Positions 1 through 5,354 of a DNA stretch of 5,354 nt are shown in pieces; the first letter of the stretch is position 1, and each line of letters starts with the position of its first letter. Made by a program: the position numbers and the translations under genes. This DNA is from an uncultured Bacilli bacterium. Its GTDB lineage: Bacteria > Bacillota_I > Bacilli_A > RF39 > UBA660. The stretch lies in contig CALVIA010000067.1 in the NCBI GenBank assembly GCA_944329255.1, positions 1 through 5,354 on the forward strand, given 5' to 3'. The notes under the pieces were generated by a model. That model ran no database searches and was not told the DNA's origin. It worked only from the letters and a program-made list of their open reading frames with translations.

Positions 1-2
1 AA

Positions 3-290
3 AATAATACAAAAAAAGTAATTGATTTAATACATCAATTTGATAATTTAAGTGATATTGATAAAGTAAGATTAGCATTATATTTATTAGAAAATAAAAA
101 TTTTAGTGTAGATTTTAATACTAGAGATATAATCATTCTTTTAAAGGAAGTTTTATCTAATTTAGATTCTAATTATGGAAAAACTATTATTAATTTTAGC
201 GGATATAAACATTTATTGTTTTTTTTGAGCCAAGTATTTAGAATTAAGCAATATGGAAAAGAAAAATTTTACTGTGGAAATGTTGTTTAA
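3..290 (+). CDS. 3' end of an unrecognised gene (partial, cut by left edge)
   Basis: An open frame runs from the left edge to a TAA at 288-290 and gives 95 C-terminal residues. No in-frame ATG or GTG occurs near the left edge, so the start lies outside the window. The piece is rich in Asn, Lys, Leu and Ile, has no cysteine cluster, Walker motif or membrane segment, and matches no family I recognise. It looks largely helical early on (a stretch reading DKVRLALYLLENKNF). The only gene-like + strand frame in the window, it converges on the minus-strand array and is followed by the bidirectional terminator at 394-424. The T-run at 219-226 could hide an indel, but shifting the frame there by one or two bases meets a stop almost at once, so the frame as read is the best one. 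That it is a real gene is moderately sure; its function is unknown. Confidence 0.55.
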   Translation, partial: NNTKKVIDLIHQFDNLSDIDKVRLALYLLENKNFSVDFNTRDIIILLKEVLSNLDSNYGKTIINFSGYKHLLFFLSQVFRIKQYGKEKFYCGNVV

Positions 291-323
291 TATTTATGAA
301 ATTGATTTTAATGATTAAACTAT

Positions 324-368
324 TAACAATAAAATAAATAATTATTTATTAATTTATGATTATTGTTA
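324..368. repeat. Nested AT-rich palindromes in the convergent intergenic region
   Basis: A perfect 18-bp palindrome at 333-350 is enclosed by a 9-bp inverted pair, TAACAATAA at 324-332 and TTATTGTTA at 360-368. All pairs except one are A-T, so chance is a real possibility at this base composition. It lies between the + strand stop at 290 and the terminator and could help stabilise the 3' end of the + strand transcript. No function is established. Confidence 0.3.
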
Positions 369-393
369 TGCTGTATTAAATAGATAAAAAAAA

Positions 394-424
394 CAATGGT
401 TCAATACACCATTGAGTTTTTTTT
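394..424. terminator. Bidirectional intrinsic terminator between convergent genes
   Basis: A 7-bp perfect stem, CAATGGT at 394-400 and ACCATTG at 408-414, closes a 7-nt loop. On the + strand it is followed, after AG, by eight T (417-424). On the minus strand the stem is followed directly by eight T (complement of the A-run 386-393). It sits 104 bases after the + strand stop at 290 and 21 bases beyond the helicase stop at 445-447. It can therefore end both the left-edge gene and the abiE-helicase operon. The minus-strand version is the better one because the T-run abuts the stem. Confidence 0.85.
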
Positions 425-444
425 ATTTAAATTTTTATTAAGTA

Positions 445-2793
445 TCAAGCACTTTTATCAATTATTTCATAGCCCATTTTTTCATATGTTTTCTTTCTTT
501 TCAAAAACATATTTCTTGTTTGCAAAAAATTATCATCAATATAATCATATACAATTATTTCTTTTTTAGTTTCATTTGTTCTATGTAATCTTCCTGTATA
601 TTGTATAATCCTATTAATTCCTGATATCGGCATAGTCAAAAATAAAGCTTCTAAACTAGAATCATCAAACCCTTCACCAATGCAAGAACTTGTAGCAATA
701 ATAATTTTATTCTCTTTATTTAATGTTAAATTGGAATTTAATTCATCATATTTTTTTAATTGTTTTTTTCCCATTCCACCACGATAAATAAATATATTTT
801 TTGTTAATTTTGATAACCTTTCACTTAAATATTCTAAATGTTCAATTCTTTCTGTTAAAACTAAAATGTTTTTTCCACTATTAAATTCTTGTTCAATATC
901 ATTTATAACTTTATCATTTCTAATCACATCTTTAGAGATAAAATTATATATTTCATTAAGGGAATAATCATTTATATTTTTATCCACAAAATTTAGATGT
1001 ATTTTTTGAGAATATACTTTCATAGCAAGATTTAAATTTTTGTTAAATTCTTTTAAATCTATTTTATATCTAATATTACCACACTGCATTTTAATTATTG
1101 GCGTATGTCCATTTTCTTTTTCAGGAGCAGCCGACACACCGTAAACATATTTAGCATTTACTTTATTAAGAGCACTTTCATATGTATATGCAGAAGAATG
1201 ATGACACTCATCTATAATAATCATTCCATAATTTTTAACAATATCATTAAATTTTCCATTATTATAAATAGTTTTAATACTTGCTATATCTATTCTATTA
1301 GTTATAATGTTTTTGCCACCACCAATTTGCCCAATCTTGTCTATATTTAAAAAGAATTTTAATTTTTCTTCCCATTGTTTAAGTAATTGTAAAGAGAAAA
1401 CTATAATTAATGTATTTACATTTCTTTCGGCTATTAACTTACAACAAGTAACAGTCTTACCAAAGCCTGTGGGAGCTTCTAATATTCCAGTTTCATATTT
1501 AAGCAATTCTCTAAGTGCATCAGTTTGTTCACTTCTTAAAATTCCATTAAATTTTACATTTAATTTTTCACCGCTATTACGCATATCTTTGATACTTATT
1601 TTTATATTATTTTCTTTGCACAAAGCATCTAGATATTCTAAATTACCTCTTGGTAATTTAATATACTTTTCATCCTCTTTACTACAATCAATTACCATAG
1701 GAATATTATATACTGACATTCTATTTCTTTGTTTCATATAAAATACAGGATTAGCAAATGATGCTAACCTTTTAAAAGCATTTTTTACACTTGCACTTAA
1801 ATTTGCTTTATCAATATAAATCATATCGCTAAGTAAAACATTAATTTTAGATGGAAAGTTAAAGTTGTTCTTTTGTATATCCTTAACTTCTTCTTTTTTA
1901 TCAAACCCTTGATGACCAATATCAACTGTATTAGAAGAAAGTATTCGAATTATACTAAGCACATCTTCTTCATTCATTTTTATAACACTTGATAAATAAT
2001 CATACTGATCATTATAAGGAATAAAATTTCTATCCACAAAAACGCTATTACCATACTTTGATGGTTCTGTTTGAAAAGGCAAAACAATTAAATTACCATA
2101 ACCACCTTTAGGCAAAAAATCCTGATTAGGAAACATTCTATCAAAGGATTCTATTTTTAAACTATCTCTTAATTCCATTGTTTTTGATAAAAGTAAACTC
2201 CCTAATTTTCTAGCGTTTATTGCTTTTATTTTATTTTCAAAAAATATCCACAAATGAAATCCTTTTCCTGATCTACTTCTTTCAATAGCAATAGGGACAT
2301 CATATTCATCACAAACTTTAGCAAATGCCAAAACATCATCTTTTATTTGATTAATAGAATTCTTATCATCAAAATCAAAAACTAAAAAATAACATGTTTC
2401 ATCAGGTAACATTGTATACATACCAATTGTTTTATCATTAAATATATGATTTTCTATTACTAAATTAGTTATTTCCTCATCTACCCAATATGGACAATCT
2501 TTACATTTTTTATGCATAGTTTTATAACAAATTGACTTATTCCATTCATTTTTACATTTTGGAATATAATATTTTTTATTAGTATCTTGTTTATCAATTG
2601 ATAAGTATGGATAGATATCATCTCTTCCTCTAAAATATTCCATAAAAATTTTTATTTTTTCATCTTTGGTGTAATTGTGTTTTATAATATTTAATTCATT
2701 GTATTTACTTTTTAAATCTCTTATCTCTTTCTCTAGTTTACTAATTTCCAATTCTTTTTTACTTATTAATGCAAGAAGATCATCACTAATCAT
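445..2793 (-). CDS. AEP primase (TOTE conflict-system type) fused to a superfamily 2 helicase
   Basis: A 782-residue protein. Residues 12-40 form a short coiled coil. C80, C89, C97 and C100 make a probable zinc knuckle. Residues about 105-270 are an archaeo-eukaryotic primase (AEP) domain: metal-binding D140 and D142 in VFDFDD, the SxH-like motif ending at H180 (GKGFHLW), and the family block FPNQD...GNLIVLPFQ (221-241). A linker with LPRG (380-383) leads to the helicase: motif I APTGFGKT (440-447), motif II DECHH (528-532), motif III SAAP (554-557), the family block MQCGNIRY (569-576), motif V near 700-710 and motif VI QYTGRLHR (731-738). The order and signature blocks match proteins named TOTE conflict-system AEP/DEAD-box helicase. 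Likely roles are ATP-driven DNA or RNA unwinding plus nucleotidyl transfer, perhaps in antiviral or mobile-element conflict; the true substrate is unknown. There is no added nuclease domain at the C-terminus. GAGG lies 6 bases before ATG 2793, inside the last toxin codons, and the gene follows the toxin stop by one base. It ends in TGA. Motif III has Ala where Thr is usual. Confidence 0.9.
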   Translation of the reverse strand: MISDDLLALISKKELEISKLEKEIRDLKSKYNELNIIKHNYTKDEKIKIFMEYFRGRDDIYPYLSIDKQDTNKKYYIPKCKNEWNKSICYKTMHKKCKDCPYWVDEEITNLVIENHIFNDKTIGMYTMLPDETCYFLVFDFDDKNSINQIKDDVLAFAKVCDEYDVPIAIERSRSGKGFHLWIFFENKIKAINARKLGSLLLSKTMELRDSLKIESFDRMFPNQDFLPKGGYGNLIVLPFQTEPSKYGNSVFVDRNFIPYNDQYDYLSSVIKMNEEDVLSIIRILSSNTVDIGHQGFDKKEEVKDIQKNNFNFPSKINVLLSDMIYIDKANLSASVKNAFKRLASFANPVFYMKQRNRMSVYNIPMVIDCSKEDEKYIKLPRGNLEYLDALCKENNIKISIKDMRNSGEKLNVKFNGILRSEQTDALRELLKYETGILEAPTGFGKTVTCCKLIAERNVNTLIIVFSLQLLKQWEEKLKFFLNIDKIGQIGGGKNIITNRIDIASIKTIYNNGKFNDIVKNYGMIIIDECHHSSAYTYESALNKVNAKYVYGVSAAPEKENGHTPIIKMQCGNIRYKIDLKEFNKNLNLAMKVYSQKIHLNFVDKNINDYSLNEIYNFISKDVIRNDKVINDIEQEFNSGKNILVLTERIEHLEYLSERLSKLTKNIFIYRGGMGKKQLKKYDELNSNLTLNKENKIIIATSSCIGEGFDDSSLEALFLTMPISGINRIIQYTGRLHRTNETKKEIIVYDYIDDNFLQTRNMFLKRKKTYEKMGYEIIDKSA

Positions 2794-2794
2794 T

Positions 2795-3610
2795 TTATAC
2801 CTCTACTAATTCCAAAGATGTTAAAAATTCTATAATAATAGTTATTACATTTTCTACAGGTAACTCTGTCCAATTATTTTTAGCCATATTAAGCATTAAT
2901 TTAAATCTACTATTTGATAAAATATTGCTTAAGCTATTTTTTATTTCCAACAAATTATTTTCACCAATTAAACTGTCTTTAAAGACAAATTTATCTAAAT
3001 AATTAATAAATCTTATTTTATCAAAATTATTAGTATTTATTAAATAATAAATATCAAATACATCCTTGTATCTAGTTGATGTTATTCCAAATTTTAATAA
3101 TGACTTAATTTTTTCTACACATATTTGTTCTTTAGAATTAGCAAGTAAGGTAACATTTAGAGTATTTAATCCTAAATCAAAACACAATTCATCTTGTTTT
3201 ATATCCATATCTTTGTGCACTCCAATATCCAATTTTGTTGAAAAAACATTTCCATAATTATCAGATATTTCTATAAATACCCTTTTACCATCATAATCTT
3301 GATGATGAAGCTTTTTTATTGGTGCAGTTACATTTATTTTAATATCATTATCATTTAATTTTTTAATAAATTCTAATATAGAAGAATTTTCTAAAGAATA
3401 CCTAATAAAATCTATATCCAAATCTTGAGTTGATCGTCTTTTATCTTTAGAAATAGCCATCATTACAACTCCACCTTTTATTGTTACATTTCTATTAAAA
3501 TTAGAGTCGCTTATTTTAGCTAAAATAACATCTTGACATACTCTTGAAATAGCTAAAGGGCGTGAATAACCATTATTTAAATAACTATTAACCAATTTAT
3601 TTAAATCCAT
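2795..3610 (-). CDS. abiEii: AbiEii/AbiGii-family nucleotidyltransferase toxin (type IV toxin-antitoxin)
   Basis: A 271-residue protein with the motifs of the AbiEii (DUF1814) nucleotidyltransferase fold. KGG at 45-47 and RRSTQDLDID at 58-67 give the two metal-binding acids D63 and D65. The third acid is D128 in KLDIGV. E161-K169 (EQICVEKIK) and R180, K182, D183 and D186 (RYKDVFD) form the later family motifs. Relatives such as AbiEii of streptococci and the MenT toxins of Mycobacterium tuberculosis transfer nucleotides (MenT to tRNA 3' ends) and stop growth; the substrate here cannot be read from sequence. All key residues are present, so it is probably active. Its ATG overlaps the antitoxin stop by one base (TAATG), with GAGGTG at 3616-3621 five bases upstream. 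That is the usual antitoxin-first order with translational coupling. Only one base separates its TAA from the helicase start. Confidence 0.92.
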   Translation of the reverse strand: MDLNKLVNSYLNNGYSRPLAISRVCQDVILAKISDSNFNRNVTIKGGVVMMAISKDKRRSTQDLDIDFIRYSLENSSILEFIKKLNDNDIKINVTAPIKKLHHQDYDGKRVFIEISDNYGNVFSTKLDIGVHKDMDIKQDELCFDLGLNTLNVTLLANSKEQICVEKIKSLLKFGITSTRYKDVFDIYYLINTNNFDKIRFINYLDKFVFKDSLIGENNLLEIKNSLSNILSNSRFKLMLNMAKNNWTELPVENVITIIIEFLTSLELVEV

Positions 3611-4152
3611 TAAAACACCTCTTTCATAATAACATCATATAAATAGTTTTCAATTGAAAATTTACTAATATATTCTGCTATTTTTGTTGTGTTCAACGTT
3701 TCTCTTATTTCTCTATAGTTATTTATTATTTCTTTATAATAATCAAAGCCTAAATTTTTTCTGTTTCTTATTAATTCTATTAACATTCTTTCTTTATCAT
3801 ATATTGGAATATTAATATTATTTACTTTTAAAGTTGATCTCCCTATTTCAAATAAATTATCTTGATAATATACAACTTTAATTCTATCATCATTTATCTT
3901 AGTACTATCTCTTCTTAATGCAAGATACTCTTTATCAGGAATGACATCAGTTAAATTATGATAATAAAATGCACTTTCCATTGTAAATATAGCATTAGGA
4001 TATTTTTTCGTTAATATTTCTAGATAATTAATATTATTATTATCACTATAAATACCTTTTTCAATTTTAAATATTTTTCCTTCGTCTATAAGTTTTTTTA
4101 TTTTATAATCACTTTTATATTGTTGTATTAAATCTTTATATAGTAATATCAT
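3610..4152 (-). CDS. abiEi: AbiEi-family antitoxin and autorepressor
   Basis: A 180-residue protein. The first 37 residues look like a winged helix-turn-helix, with the wing at LIDEGKIFKIEKGIYSD (21-37). The C-terminal part holds the family block IYDKERMLIELIRNRKN (117-133) and a helical tail. This matches AbiEi antitoxins of type IV toxin-antitoxin systems, which neutralise AbiEii without a stable complex and repress their own promoter; the DNA-binding part is the N-terminal domain. I chose ATG 4152 because GAGGTG (4159-4164) lies six bases before it. The longer in-frame GTG at 4161 falls inside that ribosome binding site and would add only three residues. The stop overlaps the abiEii start by one base. 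A promoter and perfect inverted repeat directly upstream suggest the gene controls itself. Family assignment is good on motif and context grounds; sequence divergence in this family is large. Confidence 0.87.
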   Translation of the reverse strand: MILLYKDLIQQYKSDYKIKKLIDEGKIFKIEKGIYSDNNNINYLEILTKKYPNAIFTMESAFYYHNLTDVIPDKEYLALRRDSTKINDDRIKVVYYQDNLFEIGRSTLKVNNINIPIYDKERMLIELIRNRKNLGFDYYKEIINNYREIRETLNTTKIAEYISKFSIENYLYDVIMKEVF

Positions 4153-4158
4153 AATAAT

Positions 4159-4164
4159 CACCTC
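4159..4164 (-). promoter_or_regulatory. Ribosome binding site that fixes the abiEi start
   Basis: GAGGTG read on the minus strand, six bases before ATG 4152. The same hexamer precedes abiEii (3616-3621) and the 45-residue ORF (5234-5239). It overlaps the alternative GTG at 4161, which therefore lacks its own site. If transcription starts from the promoter at 4171-4199, the message would begin at or just before this site, giving a very short leader of roughly 12-16 nt. Confidence 0.75.
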
Positions 4165-4231
4165 AATATAATTTTAAACTAAAATACCACATTAGTCAAT
4201 CAAATGTGGTATTTTAGTTTAAAATTATATT
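4165..4231. repeat. Perfect 29-bp inverted repeat upstream of abiEi, probable AbiEi operator
   Basis: Arms at 4165-4193 and 4203-4231 are exact reverse complements over 29 bases, with a 9-nt centre (agtcaatca on the + strand). The right arm is also the end of the ykgJ-like coding region (stop TGA at 4202-4200). The left arm fills the gap up to the abiEi ribosome binding site. A promoter lies within it. In the Streptococcus agalactiae AbiE system, AbiEi binds inverted repeats in its own promoter and represses it. By analogy, each arm may be one AbiEi site. In RNA that reads through from upstream, the arms would form a 29-bp hairpin. No T-run follows on the minus strand (it runs into GAGGTG), so it is not a standard terminator for this array. 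On the + strand a short T-run (4234-4239) follows. Confidence 0.9.
4171..4199 (-). promoter_or_regulatory. Sigma-70/SigA-type promoter for abiEi-abiEii-helicase
   Basis: On the minus strand, -35 TTGACT (4199-4194) and -10 TAAAAT (4176-4171) each match consensus at five of six positions with a 17-bp spacer. The -35 lies in the centre of the 29-bp inverted repeat. The spacer and -10 lie in the gene-proximal arm, so a protein bound to the arms would block RNA polymerase. The predicted start of transcription is near 4164-4166. The promoter begins within three bases of the ykgJ-like stop codon, so the toxin-antitoxin-helicase unit need not depend on the upstream genes. Confidence 0.72.
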
Positions 4232-4709
4232 CCTTTTTTAATTCTTCTAATATTTCATATACAACTGGACAAATACTTGCATTTGAAACAATACTATACA
4301 AACTAAACAATCTTTCTTCTTTATTAGTATATGGATATTCTTTGCAAGTTATAGGTAAACATTTATTTATTTTGCAATTATTATTTTCATCTAAAAATTT
4401 ACATTTGCATCCTTTAAATGAAAAATTGTTATAATTTTGAATTAAATTTTCTTTTATAAATTTTTCTTTGTTCAAATTCAAATAATTGCATATATTATCT
4501 AGTTCATACTCATCAATACTTATACCCAGTTTTTTACAGCAATTTCTACATTTCTTACAATCATATATTTTAAAATATTTTTCATGTAATCTTTTAAATT
4601 GCTGATCCAATTTTTCTTCGTCAGCATGAGTTTTTAAATAACTTCTAAATCTATAATTCTCTTTTTCTTTTTTGTTTGCTAGCATTTCTAATTCTTCAAT
4701 ATTAATCAT
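4200..4709 (-). CDS. YkgJ-family cysteine-cluster protein (putative metal binding)
   Basis: A 169-residue protein with the CxxCxxCC signature at C51, C54, C57 and C58 (CKKCRNCC). It also has the second block C103-KFL, C112, P119, C122 and YPY, and a final conserved C147 (SICPVVYEILEEL). This is the layout of the YkgJ/UPF0153 family, thought to bind zinc or iron; no reaction is established for the family. Unlike typical members, which read C-x-I-Y-x-x-R-P-x-x-C in the second block, this one has Asn for Tyr and Leu for Arg, and extra cysteines at 74, 101 and 117. The first 45 residues are charged and helical. AGGAGG lies eight bases before ATG 4709. The gene starts 12 bases after the preceding stop, so it is probably cotranscribed with the upstream ORFs. 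Its last codons lie inside the inverted repeat upstream of abiEi. The cytosolic location is inferred from the lack of any membrane segment. Confidence 0.85.
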   Translation of the reverse strand: MINIEELEMLANKKEKENYRFRSYLKTHADEEKLDQQFKRLHEKYFKIYDCKKCRNCCKKLGISIDEYELDNICNYLNLNKEKFIKENLIQNYNNFSFKGCKCKFLDENNNCKINKCLPITCKEYPYTNKEERLFSLYSIVSNASICPVVYEILEELKKEYNFKLKYHI

Positions 4710-4721
4710 TTATAATACCTC

Positions 4722-5117
4722 CTACATATATTTATTTAATTCACGTCTAAACGCCGAATGCCTCGAATATTTTTTATAATAATAGTTTATAAAATCATCC
4801 TTATTTTGAATGTCGTTTGATTCTAATACTTCATTTAATGCAACTACTAAAATTGCCGCTTTAAAATATGATTTTCTATGACCATTACTCACTATAGCAT
4901 TAACCCTTTTATCAATAATATCTTTCAACCAATCAATATATTTATTTTTGTCATATATTTTAAATTGAACTTTCCATTTTTCGAAAACTATAGAATAATC
5001 TTCATCCAAAAATAGTGTATTATCTTTAAAACCTAACTTATTAAAAGTTTGAGTCAAAATATTATTATAAACTTTAGAATCAATATTTTTATTAAAATAT
5101 ATCAAGTATCTCTTCAT
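4722..5117 (-). CDS. Hypothetical protein, possibly the 3' part of a frameshifted gene
   Basis: A 131-residue basic protein of unknown function, with no signal peptide, membrane segment or cysteine. The most distinctive parts are DWLKDIIDKRVNAIVSNGHR (62-81), the hydrophobic AAILVVALNEVLES (87-100) and a C-terminal YYKKYSRHSAFRREL (113-127). The C-terminal part resembles, from memory, the tail of larger uncharacterised clostridial proteins; I cannot confirm this. The ATG at 5117 has no ribosome binding site and lies 26 bases inside the preceding 45-residue ORF, which does have one. Dropping one T from the run TTTT just before the upstream stop joins the two frames into a 168-residue protein reading ILDIF-NKNID. 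So this may be the second half of a frameshifted gene, or a product made by +1 frameshifting or coupled reinitiation. The stop TAG overlaps the AGGAGG of the ykgJ-like gene. Confidence 0.6.
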   Translation of the reverse strand: MKRYLIYFNKNIDSKVYNNILTQTFNKLGFKDNTLFLDEDYSIVFEKWKVQFKIYDKNKYIDWLKDIIDKRVNAIVSNGHRKSYFKAAILVVALNEVLESNDIQNKDDFINYYYKKYSRHSAFRRELNKYM

Positions 5118-5229
5118 ATTTAGTTTCAGGAATTTTTCTTATTACATTCATAATAATATCTTTTAATTGTTCTAAATTCATACCCTCTATATTTTTGTTA
5201 AACTTATTATAAAATTCATTACTTCTCAT
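5092..5229 (-). CDS. 45-residue small ORF, probable 5' part of the split gene
   Basis: ATG 5229 follows GAGGTG (5234-5239) by four bases, a strong site, and is preceded by a good extended -10 promoter. The product is a charged helical peptide beginning MRSNEFYNKF and ending KYEEILDIF, with a TAA at 5094-5092. It has no membrane segment and matches no small-protein family I know. It overlaps the start of the 131-residue ORF by 26 bases in another frame. The fused reading across a one-base shift looks continuous, so it is more likely the N-terminus of one protein than a free peptide. A leader peptide controlling translation of the next ORF is the main alternative. Confidence 0.5.
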   Translation of the reverse strand: MRSNEFYNKFNKNIEGMNLEQLKDIIMNVIRKIPETKYEEILDIF

Positions 5230-5233
5230 ACGA

Positions 5234-5239
5234 CACCTC
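5234..5239 (-). promoter_or_regulatory. Ribosome binding site of the 45-residue ORF
   Basis: GAGGTG on the minus strand, four bases before ATG 5229. It shows that translation of this cluster enters at 5229 rather than at ATG 5117, which has only ctgaaactaaat before it and no purine-rich site. Confidence 0.7.
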
Positions 5240-5275
5240 AACATTAAATTTCTACTAATAATAGTATACTACATA

Positions 5276-5305
5276 ATTATATCATTTGATTAAAAAGTAT
5301 ATTAA
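5276..5305 (-). promoter_or_regulatory. Extended -10 promoter for the upstream gene pair and ykgJ-like gene
   Basis: On the minus strand, TGATATAAT (5284-5276) is a perfect -10 with an extended TGn element. The best -35 candidate is TTAATA (5305-5300), four of six matches with 18 bp spacing, which is acceptable for an extended -10 promoter. Transcription would begin near 5269, giving a leader of about 40 nt before ATG 5229. A second weaker -10 candidate, TATACT, lies at 5269-5264 without a -35. Confidence 0.5.
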
Positions 5306-5354
5306 GTTCTGTAGTATGTATTCAATGAAGACACAAGGCAATAATTAAGTTTAG

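Noticed and set aside
253..318. Small + strand frame beginning MEKKNFTVEM and ending at TAA 318
   Set aside because: It overlaps the end of the left-edge gene, has no ribosome binding site and is only 21 residues. One-base shifts at the nearby T-run do not join it to the upstream frame.
1105..1741. Two + strand open frames (1105-1350 and 1307-1741) within the helicase gene
   Set aside because: They lie opposite the conserved helicase motifs on the minus strand, give low-complexity Phe/Ile/Ser-rich translations and have no convincing ribosome binding site. They are antisense shadows.
3066..3257. + strand open frame opposite abiEii
   Set aside because: It is antisense to the conserved toxin motifs, has no recognisable features and no independent signals.
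4165..4231. Inverted repeat as insertion-sequence ends or a CRISPR unit
   Set aside because: The arms are 9 nt apart with no room for a transposase, there are no flanking target duplications, and the repeat occurs once.
4165..4239. The 29-bp inverted repeat as an intrinsic terminator of the ykgJ-like gene
   Set aside because: On the minus strand the stem is followed by GAGGTG, with no T-run, so it lacks the needed tail. A T-run exists only on the + strand side, where no gene needs it.
4204..4434. + strand open frame opposite the ykgJ-like gene
   Set aside because: It starts inside the inverted repeat and mirrors the cysteine-cluster gene; the translation is Leu/Phe/Ser-rich and unlike a real protein.
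5285..5354. Possible C-terminus of another minus-strand gene entering from the right edge
   Set aside because: One frame is open from the edge to a TAA for only about 16 residues with no recognisable content, which cannot be told from chance.

Overview
This is a very AT-rich window with strong GAGG/AGGAGG-type ribosome binding sites. TGA acts as a stop (it ends two genes) and tryptophan is read from TGG. This points to a low-GC Bacillota (Clostridia or a relative) using the standard code; no single gene fixes the genus. The content (a toxin-antitoxin pair, a primase-helicase of a predicted conflict family, unknown small genes) looks like an accessory or defence region rather than a core chromosomal one.

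Layout. Positions 3-290 hold the 3' end of an unrecognised gene on the + strand. It converges on a long minus-strand array across 291-444, an intergenic stretch with a bidirectional intrinsic terminator at 394-424. Read in the direction of transcription (right to left), the minus-strand array is: an extended -10 promoter near 5276-5284; a 45-residue ORF (5229-5092) overlapping a 131-residue ORF (5117-4722), possibly one gene split by a +1 frameshift; a YkgJ-type cysteine-cluster protein (4709-4200); then abiEi antitoxin (4152-3610), abiEii nucleotidyltransferase toxin (3610-2795) and a 782-residue primase-helicase (2793-445).

The last three genes are packed as one translationally coupled unit: antitoxin and toxin share one base (TAATG), and toxin and helicase are separated by one base. 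The helicase gene encodes a coiled coil, a four-cysteine knuckle, an archaeo-eukaryotic primase (AEP) domain of the kind named for TOTE conflict systems, and a superfamily 2 helicase. The likely reading is a type IV AbiE toxin-antitoxin module coupled to a nucleic-acid-processing enzyme.

The most striking DNA signal is a perfect 29-bp inverted repeat (4165-4193 and 4203-4231) around a 9-nt centre, directly upstream of abiEi. A near-consensus promoter (TTGACT, 17 bp, TAAAAT) sits inside it: the -35 is in the centre and the -10 in the gene-proximal arm. The distal arm doubles as the last codons of the ykgJ-like gene. The best explanation is an AbiEi operator for autoregulation, and the same DNA would form a long hairpin in any transcript reading through from upstream.
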